The notes beneath the pieces were generated by a model that worked only from the letters and a program-made list of their open reading frames with translations, had not been told where the DNA came from and did not search any database. Position numbers and translations under genes: made by a program. Shown here one piece after another: positions 29,482-42,100 of a DNA stretch of 64,000 nucleotides. The stretch's first letter is position 1. Each line of letters starts with the position of its first letter. This stretch comes from Bimuria novae-zelandiae CBS 107.79 (taxonomy: Eukaryota; Ascomycota; Dothideomycetes; Pleosporales; Didymosphaeriaceae), in the NCBI GenBank assembly GCA_010015655.1, contig ML976658.1, positions 1,135,087-1,199,086 on the forward strand. Direction: 5' to 3'.

Positions 29482-31392
29482 ATGAATACAAATAGGACCC
29501 CTATCTCTTCTATAGCTTTAGACAACTAGGTCACCCCTATAGGGGATGGCAAGAACAAGGCGCATAAACCCGACTTATATAATAGCAATCGTACCCTCCT
29601 CGATACCTAGCTCTTACAGCTAGACCTCTACTTCTTTAACTAGAACTAAGACTTTAAAGATAAAAAGAAGGTTATCTTCGCTACGACCTACATACAAGGA
29701 AGCGCTAAAGAATAGATCTATCCCTACTTAGTTAAGTACTTGGACATGGACTACGACAACGAAGATAAAAAATATATTAATAAGCATGCTAATGCAATTG
29801 ACGTTATTAAGGACTACGATAACTTTAAGACATATCTTTAATAAATATTTAAAATCGCTAACAAAATAGCTATCGCTAAACGAGCAATCTAAACAGTTCG
29901 CTAACACCAATTTATAGCTAAATACACTATCGAGTTTCGCAAGTATGTAGTGTAACTTAACTAGGAGGATAAATCTCTTAAGATAATGTATAAATAAGGC
30001 CTTAAACGCAATGTGCGCGAAGAACTTCTACGTAATAGTATAAAGATAGAAACCTTAGAAGAACTATACGAAGAGACTATCCGCATTAACAGGGAATAGT
30101 TCGCTTTGCAGGAGGAATTCCGCAAGAACCCAAGGAACGCTAGTTTTGGACGATAGGCACCTATAGTCTACAGGGCGCCACCGAAAACACCTCAACGCCA
30201 GCAACGTAACTACTATGGACCCCAACCTATAGAAGATATCTAGTTTAACAACCTAGAAAAGGGAACAGGAAAGGCTATAGGCTTCCAAAAGCCTAACTAA
30301 CGTATCTTAGATGGAACCCGACGATAGGGGACCGAGACGCGTAAATGCTTTACATGTGGCAAACTAGGCCACATCGCCAGGAACTGCAGATCTAGGAACA
30401 AGGTCATTAGACAGTTAAACGTACTATCCGTCGACAAGGAAACCACCGACAAAGAATGGCAGGTAATAGACGCCGTTAAGCAGATCGACATCCACGACGA
30501 AGAATTAGAGTAATTAGAATTACCTAACTTACGACTCTACAAGGATGCACACGAAAGTTCGAATAATAAAGGGAAGGAGAAGGAACTAATACCTTAATTT
30601 CCTACACCTTACCCTAGCTAGAGCAAACCTGTTACTAGCAAGACGACAAATGTTTTTAACTTCTTAGAAAAACACTAACCAAGGGAAGGAGATTTTAGGT
30701 TTACAGCAATAGAACAACAAGACTACGTAGAAGTATTTTTTTACGCTTACTAACCTAACCTAGTTAGTAAAGCGGCACGAGAAATGGCGGACCACCACTA
30801 CGCCTATAAAGACCCTAAGAAGAAATACCCGAACGAAAGCCCGAACTACAAACCACAGTACGACCTGGACCACCGTAACCCTACGCATGAGACTATACGA
30901 TGGACCCTCTATAGAGAAGACTAATATACTATTTATTACTAAGCTAAGGAATACAGTTACTTTCCCTAAACGTACTAATAATATAGGTAGGAGTAATTTA
31001 ACTGCCCTATCGCCTATTGTAACGTTCACCTCTAGGACAAGCGCAAAACGCGATACTTTTTACATTTTAACTAAGCGCTAAACTAAGTAATATTACTACT
31101 AGTTAATAGAAAATGCGTATCTAACAAATGGCAAACATGCTTACACCCTAATTATAAGGAACATAAAGAGTAAAAAGAAAAGCATGGGTTCAATCGCATA
31201 CTAAAAGGGACTACGACCCTCAGGATTAAAACAGTAACGAAGGAAGAAGACAGTGAAGCTCTCCTAGAAAAGGCCTAGCAGCAGCCTTAGGAGAAGAAGA
31301 AGGAAGGACACCTTAATCCTACAGAGCCACCCATAGAAAAGATGTCTTTTTTAGACCTAGGCTTAGGAAGGAAGATGCCTTCAGAGAACTAA
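29482..31392 (+). pseudogene. Gag of Gypsy C, multiple stops
   Basis: ATG at 29482 just after the 5' LTR: MNTNRTPISSIALDN. The capsid-like part includes LLQLDLYFF and AIVYIQGSA-type sequence (ATTYIQGSAKE), and later FRKNPRNASFGR. A CCHC knuckle CFTCGKLGHIARNC (C-x2-C-x4-H-x4-C) is intact at about 30,346-30,387. A long acidic/charged region follows and the frame runs to a TAA near 31,390. Stops are single-transition types. Confidence 0.85.
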
Positions 31393-34300
31393 ATACTATA
31401 AATAGTTAGGTATTAATTAAGCTACCGGTACAGCTTAAAGAAACATAGATGAAAGCCATGCTGGACTTAGGAGCACAGGAAAGCTATGTGTCGAGAAAAG
31501 CACTTAATAGAGCAGGACTCTATAAGCGCAAGAAGGCTATGCCCTATGCTATCCATATCGCGAATGGATAACTGATGCCCGGCAAAGCAACGATTAAATA
31601 CGAGGTCGAAACTACCCTCACGATCTATGGACACTAGGAATTAATTACCCTCGACATTATTAAGGAAGCCAATTACGACGTGATTTTAAGACTACCCTAG
31701 TTAAGGAAGCACAACCCCACGATTAACTAAGAGAGAAAAAAGCTATCCTTTAAGCGCTGCAACTGTGCATTGCAAGCAAAGCCTACGCATTAACAGAGCA
31801 TAATAGTAGATGAGAGAGCTATTAACACTATAGTCTCGCGATAGATAGTCGAAAAACGGAAGAAACCCTTGGCAGACGCTGGCAGGAACCACCAGGTCAC
31901 AAAGCGCAAGAAGATGGATGAAAGCACAAACCATGAAATTCCGGAATGCTATCGAGCATGGAATCATATGTTCACCGAGAGAGAAGGAAAAGCAAACCTT
32001 CCAGAACATTAGCCCTGGGATCTAGCGATAGACCTAGTAGAAGGAAAAACGCCACCCTTTGGACCACTATATAGCAAGACTAGAAAAGAACTCTAACAAG
32101 AGAAAGAATTCATCGAGACAAATCTTGCGAAAGGATACATACGACTATTAAAGTTACTAGCAGCCAGCCCTTTCATGTTTATTATAAAGAAAGACGGCAC
32201 ACCACGACCATGTATTAACTATAGGAAGATTAACGACATAATAATTAAAAATTAATACCCACTACTAAATATCTTAGAATTAAGAGACTAACTCTTAAGA
32301 GCCAAACGTTTCACACTAATAGATTTACGAGATAGATACCACCTCATACGAATTAAGAAAGGTAATAAGTAGAAGACAGCGTTTAGATCACGCTATAGAC
32401 TATTTAAATACATAGTTATGCCTTTTAGACTCACTAACGCACCAGCAAACTTCTAAGCACTAGTTAACTACGTACTCTATAACTATCTAGACATATTCGT
32501 TATCGCATACATGGACAATATACTCGTTTACTCTAAGAACGATTCAGATCATGTTCCGCATGTATAGACGGTGTTAACAGCATTAGATAAGGCACACCTT
32601 AAAATTAAGCTAAAGAAGTGTAAATAGCACGTAACATAACTTAAATTCTTAGGATACGTTATTAGCATAGAAGGAATTAAAGTTGTATCTAACAAGATTA
32701 AATGCATTAAGAACTAGCTAATACTAAAGACGGTGAAGAACATCTAAGAATTCTTAAGATTCTATAGATTTAATTAATAATTTATTAAAGACTATGCAAG
32801 GATCACGATACTACTTATAAACCTTACGAGAAAGGACACACTATTTATATAGACTATAGAGTGTGGAATATTATTCTAACTCTTAAAAACTGCATGCATT
32901 ATGCCACCAGTACTCATCCACTTTAGGGATGGAAAACCACTACGAATCGAAACGGACGTAAGCGACCTCGCAATAGGCGCCTGCGCAAAACAAGAGAAAG
33001 ATAGTAAATAGCACCCTATTACATATTACTCATGCAAGTTTACCGACACGGAAGCACGATATAACGTACACGATAAAGAACTATACGTAATTATTAAAAT
33101 ACTAAAGCACTAGAGAATTTACGCTCTTAGCTACTCTACACTTAAGATCTTCACGGACTATAAGAACCTTACACGCTTCACGACCACGAAGGAACTTACG
33201 CTAAGATAGGCAAGATAGTTAGAAACGCTTAGATAATATAAATTCAAGATCGTATACACACCTAGTAAAGAAAACGGACAAGCAGACGCACTTAGCCGAC
33301 GACACGATCTTGCAGGAGATAAAGTTAAAACCTACTCTGTAATACTAAAATAAAATCCCGACGGTTCTTTAGAACCTACGGCAGAACTTAATTAACTCCT
33401 TATACTTACACGAAAAGTACCTAAAGAACAGCAGACAGAGGTCATACGACAATACCACGACGACCCTGTATACGGACACCCTAGAATTAAAAAGATAATA
33501 GAACTAATCCAGAGGAACTACAGCTTTAAAGGAATTAAGGAAGCAGTAGCAACCTATATACGCAAATATGCAGAATGCCAACGCAATAAATATATAACAC
33601 ATCTTAAGTACGGAGAGATGCAAGCTATCCAGATACCCATAGTACTATAGGAAGACATCGCAATGGACTTTGTAACTGGACTACCTAAGTCAAAAGACCC
33701 AGTAACAGGAATAAGCTACGACGTAATACTGGTAATCGTATGCAGATTCACTAAATACGTGGAACTATTACCATGTTAAAAAACGACTACGGCTAAGGAA
33801 CTAGCGTTTCTTATCCTAGATCGACTTATACGACACCATGGCATTCCAAAGATAATTATCAGCGACAGAGACAAGCTCTTTACTTTAAACTACTGGATAA
33901 TACTCATGGTACTTATTGGAACAAAACGAAAACTATTAACAGCCTACCACCTACAGACGGACGGACAAACAGAACGTACGAATTAAACAATAGAAACGTA
34001 CCTACGCATCTACTGTAACAACCAGAAAAATAACTAGATTTCCCTACTACTAATGGCACAATTAGCATATAATAACAAGATATTAGTAGTAACTGGATAT
34101 ACACCGTTCTATGCAAACCACGAAAGACACCTACATCTCTTTAATTAGATATTTCCTACTACTATTAGAACGGAAGAAGCCATCAAAACGGCCATAAAAA
34201 TAAAAGAAATACATTAATAACTCCGAGAGAACCTCGAGAAAGCTCAACAGCAAAGCATTTCCTACACCAACAAAAAACGAAAAACGGCACCTCAACTAAA

Positions 34301-34721
34301 GAAGGGGGATAAAGCATATCTACTTACAAAAAATCTTCGAACCCAGAAGAAAAAGCACAAGAAACTAGGTTATGTCAAGGTCGAACTATTTTTTATTTCT
34401 AAACAAATATCACCGGTTAACTACTAATTGGAATTACCATCAGACGCAAAGATACACCCGATATTCTATATAGACCAATTAGAACCAGCAGACCCTAAAA
34501 CACTAGTCGAAACTACCTTCTATCACTAACTAGAGGAAGAAAACGAATTCGAAGTTAAACAAATACTATAACACACGGATTAGCCACGCACATATCTTAT
34601 TAAATAGAAAAGATACCTACATAGCAAGAACATATAGGAACCTAAGGAAAACTTAGCAAACTACAAACAACTACTCTACTAATACTACAGAAATATACCT
34701 AAGAGCCGCTCGCGGTTGTAG
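31393..34721 (+). pseudogene. Pol of Gypsy C: protease, RT, RNase H, integrase
   Basis: In the -1 frame relative to Gag. Protease: MLDLGAQESYVSRKAL (from a D-S/T-G motif) at 31,458. Reverse transcriptase: KDGTPRPCINYRKIND, FTLIDLRDRYHLIRIKKG, PFRLTNAPANF and IAYMDNILVYS (the YxDD box, now YMDN) at 32,500. RNase H: ETDVSDLAIGACAKQ and EARYNVHDKEL, ending VYTPSKENGQADALSRRHD. Integrase: H-H-C-C relic (YHDDPVYGHPRIKK, CQRNK), IAMDFVTGLPKSKD, IISDRDKLF, TAYHLQTDGQTER and LAYNNKILVVTGYTPFYANH. A C-terminal LPSDAKIHPIFYIDQLEP fits a chromodomain-type Gypsy tail. It ends at TAG 34719-34721. Gene order RT-RNase H-integrase defines Ty3/Gypsy. Confidence 0.92.
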
Positions 34722-35202
34722 GCAAGGTACCAGAGTAATTATCTAACAACCCTAGTGTCGACCACATTAGAGGAGAGAAGCCAACAGTGGCTGCCACGAT
34801 AAGATAGTCCTCTAACGCAGCCTCTGCTTCCAACTCTCTAGCAGCATCTATTTTGGATATAAGATATTGCGCCTTCTTCTTAGCACGCTCCTTAGCCTGC
34901 TATAATATTTTCTTATTTCGCAAAAGTTGGATTAACACTTTTGCTAACAATTTCTTATCCGCATCCACTTTCTTTTTATACTTATTACGAGTCTTGTCTA
35001 ATAATGCCTATAATAAGTTTACGCAAGACTTTTGCGCACGGATGCACTCGGAACACTTTAGACAGGCGTTAGGATTGGACAACGGCATAATAATACACTT
35101 AGAGCTAGAAAGTAAGTAATAATTATAAGAGATAGAATAAATAACACTATTATAGCGAGTTTTAATGCTAAGACAGATAGCGCGGGCTTTAGCGAAAGAC
35201 AT
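34699..35202 (-). pseudogene. Antisense Cys-cluster/coiled-coil ORF of Gypsy C
   Basis: Read from 35202 (MSFAKARAICLSIKTRY; an earlier ATG exists at 35232) to TAG at 34699-34701: 167 codons with only two internal stops (TAG near 35,008 and 34,904). It holds two clusters: Y-N-YYLLSSSKC, probably C-x2-C-x6-C before RIP, and ACLKCSECIRAQKSC with an intact C-x2-C-x2-C-x6-C. Then comes a Lys/Ala/Leu-rich, strongly helical segment (KKKVDADKKLLAKVLIQLL, QAKERAKKKAQYLISKI, ARELEAEAALED). It runs opposite to pol and overlaps its end by 23 bp. I recall similar small proteins annotated as hypotheticals in many fungal genomes; the function is unknown. Confidence 0.65.
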
Positions 35203-35300
35203 TGTAATAAAACGCACTAAGAAGCGGGGCAACTAAACTTTATCTATTTAGTAAGATAGGTTATGTAATTTGAGGACAAATTGTTGGAGAGAGGGGGTGA

Positions 35301-35728
35301 TGTTAGGATCTGTAATTAGCATCACCAGGCTAACATTCTGAGACGACCAAGGTCTTATGGGAGCCAATAGTGGCACAGCAATGGGCGGGTCACGTGACTG
35401 CTCGAAGCGCTTAAAGCGAGCAAGTCGAGCATGTGCAGAAAGCCAAGGCTGCGCTCGACATGCTTAAAGCGAGCAAGTCGAGCATACTAAGTATATAAGA
35501 ACATGAGGATGGACTCTTCCACCTCGTGTTCAATCTTGTTTATTAATCTATCGTTTGGATCTGACTAAGCAACCTTGTTGATTTGATTGTGCTGTACACA
35601 CCTTTAATACCAACACCCTAGTGACAAGCGCAAGCTATTACTACGACCCTCTCCTGTCCTACTAGTATTCCTGCCCGAGAACCAACCTTAGCCCCTTAGG
35701 GATTAGCTATCTCTTTGGGATCTTAACA
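35301..35728 (+). repeat. 3' LTR of Gypsy C
   Basis: 428 bp, TGTTAGGATC...TCTTAACA, a close copy of 29037-29464, with GTCACGTGAC at 35389-35398. Confidence 0.97.
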
Positions 35729-38062
35729 CTTATATCTAACTTAGGCTAATTATAGGCTAACTTATTTACTTCTTTTAACCTTTTTACGTCTTTAAACTTT
35801 TTTAAATTTCTAGCTAATTTAACTATAGGACTCTTAAATGCTCCGTGTAGAACTTCTCTAGCGCTATTTTATAGTTTATAAGGTTCTATACTAGTTCCTA
35901 CGTGTTATAGCTCTCTAGCTATTCTTTTTATTTTACTAAGTACTTATGCTAACGTTTAATCTTTTATAAGTCCTTAATTACCTTAACTTTGTATTCTTTA
36001 TTTTTAAGTTCTAAATATAATTCTAGTTTGGTGTCTAGTAGTGCTAGTTCTAATAATAATTTATAGAAGACTAGGTGTATACGTATATTTATAAATAGCT
36101 ATAATTTAAAATTTACTAGTCTTCTAACATCTTGTACCTTAAATAGTCTTTTTTAAAGATTATCTAACTTTTTACTTAGTCTTTTTATCTTAAAATTGTT
36201 TTATAAGAGGAGGACTTTATCCCCCTTCCTAAAAGTTAGTCTTATAATCCTTTTCTTATTTACTTATTTCGCTATTTGCTTGTTGCGTTGCGTAATATTT
36301 TTATATAGCGTCTTATGTAGATCTTGCATAAGGCTAGCTTTATCAGCTATGTCTTTTATAACGCTTTGGATGTCTAACGGATCTTGGTGAGTCGTCGGCT
36401 CACATCCGTGGTTGGCATAGTATGGCGAGTACCCTGTAGTCGCCGATCTTGCGCTATTGTATGCCAGCTATATTATTAGTAATAGCTTAACCTAGTTGTC
36501 CTAGAGCTTGTTTATATATATCTAAAAGTATTATTCTAATATTTAGTTTATTCGCTTAGTTTAGTTATTTATTTTAAGGTAGAAGCTTATTGTAAGCTTA
36601 TGCTTAATTCCTAATTTAGCTATAAACTTAGTCTAATATAATAATGTAAATATCTTGGCCCTGTCTATAATAAACTTTTCTAGTTATCTACCCTATAATA
36701 TTAGTTTTTATTCTACTATATAGGCTAATTTTTTTTTTACTAATATAGCTTCTTTAATTTGCACAAACCTTAACTCCTTAATAAGTTAATAAATTATAAT
36801 AAAAATTAAGTTATAAAAATCTTTATTTCCTAGTGCTAATAATGCTAGTAGTTTTATAATAAAGTCTATAGTTATACTAGACTACAGTCTTAGGGGTAGC
36901 TATAGTAGTTATAAAAGGCTATAGGGCTTATATCTCTTAAGCTTATTTTTATAATAAGCTAAATAGTTGCCTAGAACCTTTTATACTACCTAGCGTAGCC
37001 TAAGGATAGTATATTTATTTATAATCTAACGCGTTATTTTAGTAATTTTTAGGTATCCTTAGTCCTTATCTTTATATAACTTCTTAATTAGTAGCGGAGC
37101 CACTTACTTACTAATTTAGATATAGTTTTAATAGTTTCTTACTATTAATTCTGTGGCTTTATAGAGATTATACGCTTAGCGATTCTTGTCCGTGAGCCTT
37201 TTATAGTCCTGTATTCTATCCACGATTAGTCTATAATAGGTAAAGTCCACGCATTGCACTTCTAGTACTAGCGCAAGCTATATTTTATTATAATAAAGAG
37301 TTCTATCTTTCGTGTAGGTTAAGATTATAATATAGTTACCTCTATTATTTTCTTTTATAAAATCTAATTATTTACTAAGTGCGTTTATTATAGCGTTTAC
37401 GTTCCCTAGTAAATACGTAATACAAAAGTTAAATTCTACTATCTATTTAAACTATCTAGCCTGCTATTAATTAAGCTTTTTAGTTGTTATAAAGCGTGTA
37501 AGATTAAGGTAATTAAAAAATACCATTATTTAGTATTTAGCTCCTTTAAGCTACGCTTCCTATTACTTAAAATAGTTAATAATTATTAGTAGTTCTTTAT
37601 TAAAAATCTTATAATTAAGTTCTACTCTTAAAAGCTTTCTTACGTAGTAGAAGACTAGTTTCTACTTCTTATTATTATATTTTTATAAAAATATAGCCCC
37701 TAGCGCATAGTCCGATGCGTCCGTGTAGATGCAATATTACTATTCTAGGTTATATATCTATAGTAGGGGTACCGTTAAGAATAGGCGCTTTAGTTATTTA
37801 AAAGTTTTTTCCTTTACTTTTTATAGAGGTTGCTATTTTCTTTTCTTTATAAGTTCTATTAGTAGAGTAGTAACCTTAGAGTAGTTCTTAATAAATTTAT
37901 AATAAAAGTTAGTAAAGCCTAGGAAGAATTAGATATTTTTTTACTAATTTTAATAGTAGCTATTCTTCTATTATTATAATCTTTTTTAGATCCATTTTAA
38001 TACCTTCCCGGGATATTACGAATCCCAGATATTCCGTTTCTATGACGTGAAATTCGCATTTC
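35729..38062 (-). pseudogene. Pol remnant of Gypsy B: integrase, RNase H, RT (3' part)
   Basis: Minus-strand sequence of element B between elements C and D. Recognisable are integrase NSARSATTGYSPYYANHG (36,390-36,450), RNase H relics near 37,000-37,500, and the RT end GFVISREGIKMDLKKI at about 37,985-38,030 with LTELTKKKKWQ-like sequence downstream. Everything is dense in stops. RT continues at 38,487 after the solo LTR D. Confidence 0.75.
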
Positions 38063-38481
38063 TGTTAAGATCTGAACATGTATGGAACAAGGAGGGCCAA
38101 CGGGCCTCCAGTGGGGGTGACACTCGGCGGGGTCGCGTAACCGAGGTCACGTGACAACACCATCCAGCCAAGACTCACCAGCCATGGATGGCGATACCGT
38201 CCATGGATGGCAACGGTATCTTGGATAGTATGAATTCCTTATGTATATAACGGAACACAAATACCTTTATAGTATATGTGTTCAACCTGTTTATCAATCT
38301 ATCGTTTGGATCTGAATAAGCAACCTTGTTGATTTGATTGTGCTATACCCACCTTCGATACTAACACCCCAGTGATAAGCGCAAGCTATCACTACGACCC
38401 TCTCCCGTCCTACTACAGTATTCCTGCCCGAGAACCAACCTTAGCCCCTTAGGGACCAGCTACCCCTTTGGGATCTTAACA
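38063..38481 (+). mobile_element. Solo LTR D, related to the LTR of Gypsy C
   Basis: 419 bp, TGTTAAGATC...TCTTAACA, with 5-bp duplication ATTTC (38058-38062 and 38482-38486) and no internal sequence, so it is a solo LTR left by LTR-LTR recombination. The downstream half (from GTTTATCAATCTATCG) closely matches the LTR of element C; the upstream ~200 bp differ. It contains GTCACGTGAC (38146-38155) and the repeat CCATGGATGG. Composition is normal with no sign of RIP, so it is young or too short to be targeted. Confidence 0.93.
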
Positions 38482-38949
38482 ATTTCTTGGGGTGTAGGAG
38501 CAATCTGTGCTCCTATAGCTTTTGCAACACCTTGCGAACATGTTCCTTGTATTCTTCCAGGGTTCCGCTTGAGTATATTAATATGTCATCGAGGTATGCT
38601 GTGCAGAATACGTCTAAGTATTTATATAATATCTAATTTATAAGTTCCTAGAAGGTTGCTAGTGCGTTAGTTAGCCCTATTAGTATAACTATATACTTAA
38701 AGAGGCTATATTGCGTGCGAAACGCTATTTTCTACTTATAACTTTTTACTATTTAAATCCTATAGAATCTGTCTTAGACGTTAAATTTCGTAAACTACTT
38801 AGCTCCTCAGAGTCGATCTATAAGCGCTGTTATTAAGGGTAATAGATAGTAGTTTTTAATAGTTATAGCATTTAACTATTTATAATTTATATAAAGTCGT
38901 AGCCTGCCGTCTTTCTTTTAAATAAAGAGTATAAGGAAGGCTATAGGGC

Positions 38950-39122
38950 TGTCAGATAGAATAAGCTGCGGTGAGGTCAGATCTGTATAATCGAGCAGGG
39001 ACCACTTGGCTTGGCACACTAGCAAAATATCCGAAACCAACTGAACACAGTGGAGAATACAACAAAAAAAACAATAAATACTATCAAGTTGCATTAACAT
39101 CTACTTATTATACCATTTGACA
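38950..39122 (+). repeat. 5' LTR of Copia F
   Basis: 173 bp, TGTCAGATAG...TTTGACA. It differs from the 3' LTR at six positions, all transitions. Confidence 0.97.
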
Positions 39123-39154
39123 ATTAAGAGTCTCACTGCCCTGACTGATACAAT

Positions 39155-42100
39155 ATGGCGCAACTCTCAAACCGCGATTCTACGGTACACCTGAACACCT
39201 CCGCAGACCACAGGGGGTGGAGAACACAACTCTAGGCAAGATGCGTAGTACATAACATTTAGGATAAAGTTAATCTAAATTCAACTACGCTATTAACCCC
39301 AAAACCACTACTAATAAGGGCTCTAATCGTTACTAACTACGCGCCAGCCGCGAATATTAAAGTCCTAATAAGACTAACTAAACTATTAGCTAGAGGCTAG
39401 AAGGCTTTTAAAAAAGACCTTAAATACTATAAGATCCTCTTTAAGCAATATAAGAGCGATTAACACGAATACAAGAAGGAGTAATTAAGCCTTTAGCACA
39501 TCGTTGCGTTTATCTAATTAATTGTGTTACCGCACCTACTACGCACATATTGCCTGCCAGACAAGCCACTATAATAGTGGATTACTAATCTACAGAAGAC
39601 AATTGGCATGAGCGACTAACTCGAACGAGAATAAGCACGTACCAGATACCGTGCGGCACTTAAGCCAATAAGAAGCCCTTAATAATAGGATACTTGGCTA
39701 GCTAAGTACGACGAAGCAGCTGCAGAAGCAGAAGCCTTTTAAGTTACTAAGCTATTACAAATTAATGTAATTATAAAAGACTTTATAGATGCCGTAAACA
39801 AGGTTGCTCCTATATAGTCTACGAATTTTCAAGACAATAGTCGATTCGCAGCTGGCATGGATTAAAAAGAGATAATATAACGCTTCCGAGAACACATAAT
39901 AACAAATTATTCCCTTAGATTAGGGAAACACAAAGCATTTATATCTAATAATGTATTATTTTTTGCTGAAGGTAGTACACCCACCTAAGATAATAATAGG
40001 GACGCCTATCCTGCCAAAAGCGCGTTATTAAAATAAAACTAGGGTAGACCTTGTAATTAACGTACAGCGGGCAGGAAAACTACTACGCTTAAACAGCCTG
40101 CAGATTTAGAGCCTACTACTATAAGAGAAGCAAAATGCCTTACATGTGGATAACGCCATAGTATAAGGGACTGCTATTATGTTAATCTAGACAAGGCTCC
40201 TGAATGGTAAAAACTAAACGAGACTATTAGCGAGCTTATATAATTTAAGCGTAAAAAAGACGCAACGTTCTAGGGGCTAATCCGCGGATAAAGCAGGACC
40301 TAATTAAGAATACTAATTACAAAACAATCGCATACTCTAACGCCCGAGATCCTTAAAGATTAACTAGAGGGCTGGAGAATTGCTGCTACTAAAGCAGCTT
40401 TTAACTTAGCAGTAGAAGGGAGAGATGCTACTAACTATTTACTATAAAAGTCGTTTATCCTTAACTTAGGATCAACCTGCTATATTACTAACAACCCTAA
40501 TTACATCTATAGTTTCCGACCACCAATGCCCAGAGACTATATATGGGCCGGAAATTCCAAAGTGTGGATTAGAGGATATGGGTCTATTAACCTTACTCTA
40601 AAGAATAACACTAGAACAATAAAATTAACCCTGCAAGATGTAGCTATTTGCCTAGACCTATTATGTAACTTAGTATTATTCTAACTGTTAAGGCACAAAG
40701 GGATCTAGTAAGACATATAAATAGACCTAACCACTTTCTAAGGAGCTAAGAACAGAGCCATTAGAATTATAACTAAGACGTTTAGACAGTAGGTGCTGGA
40801 ATATAATCCGCTACTACCTGCCACATATCACACACACAAGATTACTACAAGAACTAAAAGAGGACCGTAAAAGGCCTTAGCTATGCTGTGGCACAAAAGA
40901 CTAGGACACCTAGGCCCAGCGGCTATCGAACACCTAGTGCAGCAAACTGAAGGGGTGCGTGTTAAAGGCATTATAACTATAGAATGCAACTCATGCGGGA
41001 GAGCAAAGTCTAGACGGCAGATAAGCCACGCCCCACGAATAAACGAAGATAGACCTGGAGAGAGGCTTAGCATTAACTTCCACATATACAAGATCTAAGG
41101 AGTCACCAAAGAGAAGAGTTAATTACTAATTACTAATAAGTTTTTAGGCATGCAATAGGACCTCTACTTTACGGATTACTAAATAGCAAAGTTAATTATT
41201 AATGCCCTTTTAGTATTTATCTTATTCTTTAAGAACCACTATAACATCTCTATTAAGACTATTAAAGCAGATAACGAGATCGCTATAGTTAAACTAAAAG
41301 TTAAGAAATAGTTAACAACCTAAGGAATAATTATAGAGCCTTTCGCACTAGATACATAATTACAAAATAGAGGCGCAGAACGCTTAGGGGGTGTAAACAA
41401 GGAGAAAGCTCGTGCCATGCGACTTAATGCCAACCTATCCTGGGAGCTGTGGCCTGAGATTACAAGAGCCGCTGTATACCTCTACAATCAAACACCAAAC
41501 TATGCAAATTACTAGAAAACACCATACGAGATATTCTTCACACGAGTCGCTTTTAGCAATAGGATAGTCACGTCACTACGAAAACCTAACATTATATACT
41601 TAAAAGCGTACGGCTGCAAGGCATTTGCAATAACTAATAATACTTACTAAGGCAAATCACGCCTACAACGTCTTAACCCGAAGGCATGGATTAGTTATCT
41701 AGTTAGATACTAATCATTAAATATCTACCGAATATGGATACCGTCACTTGGCAAAGTAATAAGTACCCGAGACGTTGTCTTTAATAAAAAGTCAGTATTC
41801 GACGGGAAAATTAAGGACCTTATAGACAGTCTTATGCATAGCACGCTTTAAGAAATAGTAACGCACGTAAGAACTATTAAGTTGCTAACTCTTACCTAAC
41901 AACTATAAACAGACTCCTTTTATGAGGATGAAGCCACTATAGATTCGTTAAAATAATAAGATAAAGCAGATCTACTAGGCTACTATTAAGGAAGGAAGAT
42001 TAGGGATAGCTACTTAACTCCTCTAACTATACTGCCACCTATCGCGTTACTTGCACAGTTAATAGCTAGAGACTAAACAAGTCTAACGCAATAAGCGTCC

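Larger units (their letters stand above)
29037..35728 (+). mobile_element. Ty3/Gypsy retrotransposon C, complete structure, RIP-mutated
   Basis: 6,692 bp with 428-bp LTRs (29037-29464 and 35301-35728) and target duplication CTTAT (29032-29036 and 35729-35733). Inside are a Gag frame from 29482, a Pol frame shifted by -1 that ends at 34721, and an antisense ORF (34699-35202). A purine-rich tract GAGAGAGGGGGTGA lies directly before the right LTR (primer for plus-strand synthesis). The LTRs differ at about 18 positions, all transitions. Many in-frame stops make it inactive. It sits in element B. Confidence 0.95.

Noticed and set aside
34853..35119. 88-codon plus-strand frame near the end of Gypsy C
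   Set aside because: Opposite strand of the antisense Cys-cluster ORF (34699-35202), which has recognisable motifs; this frame does not.
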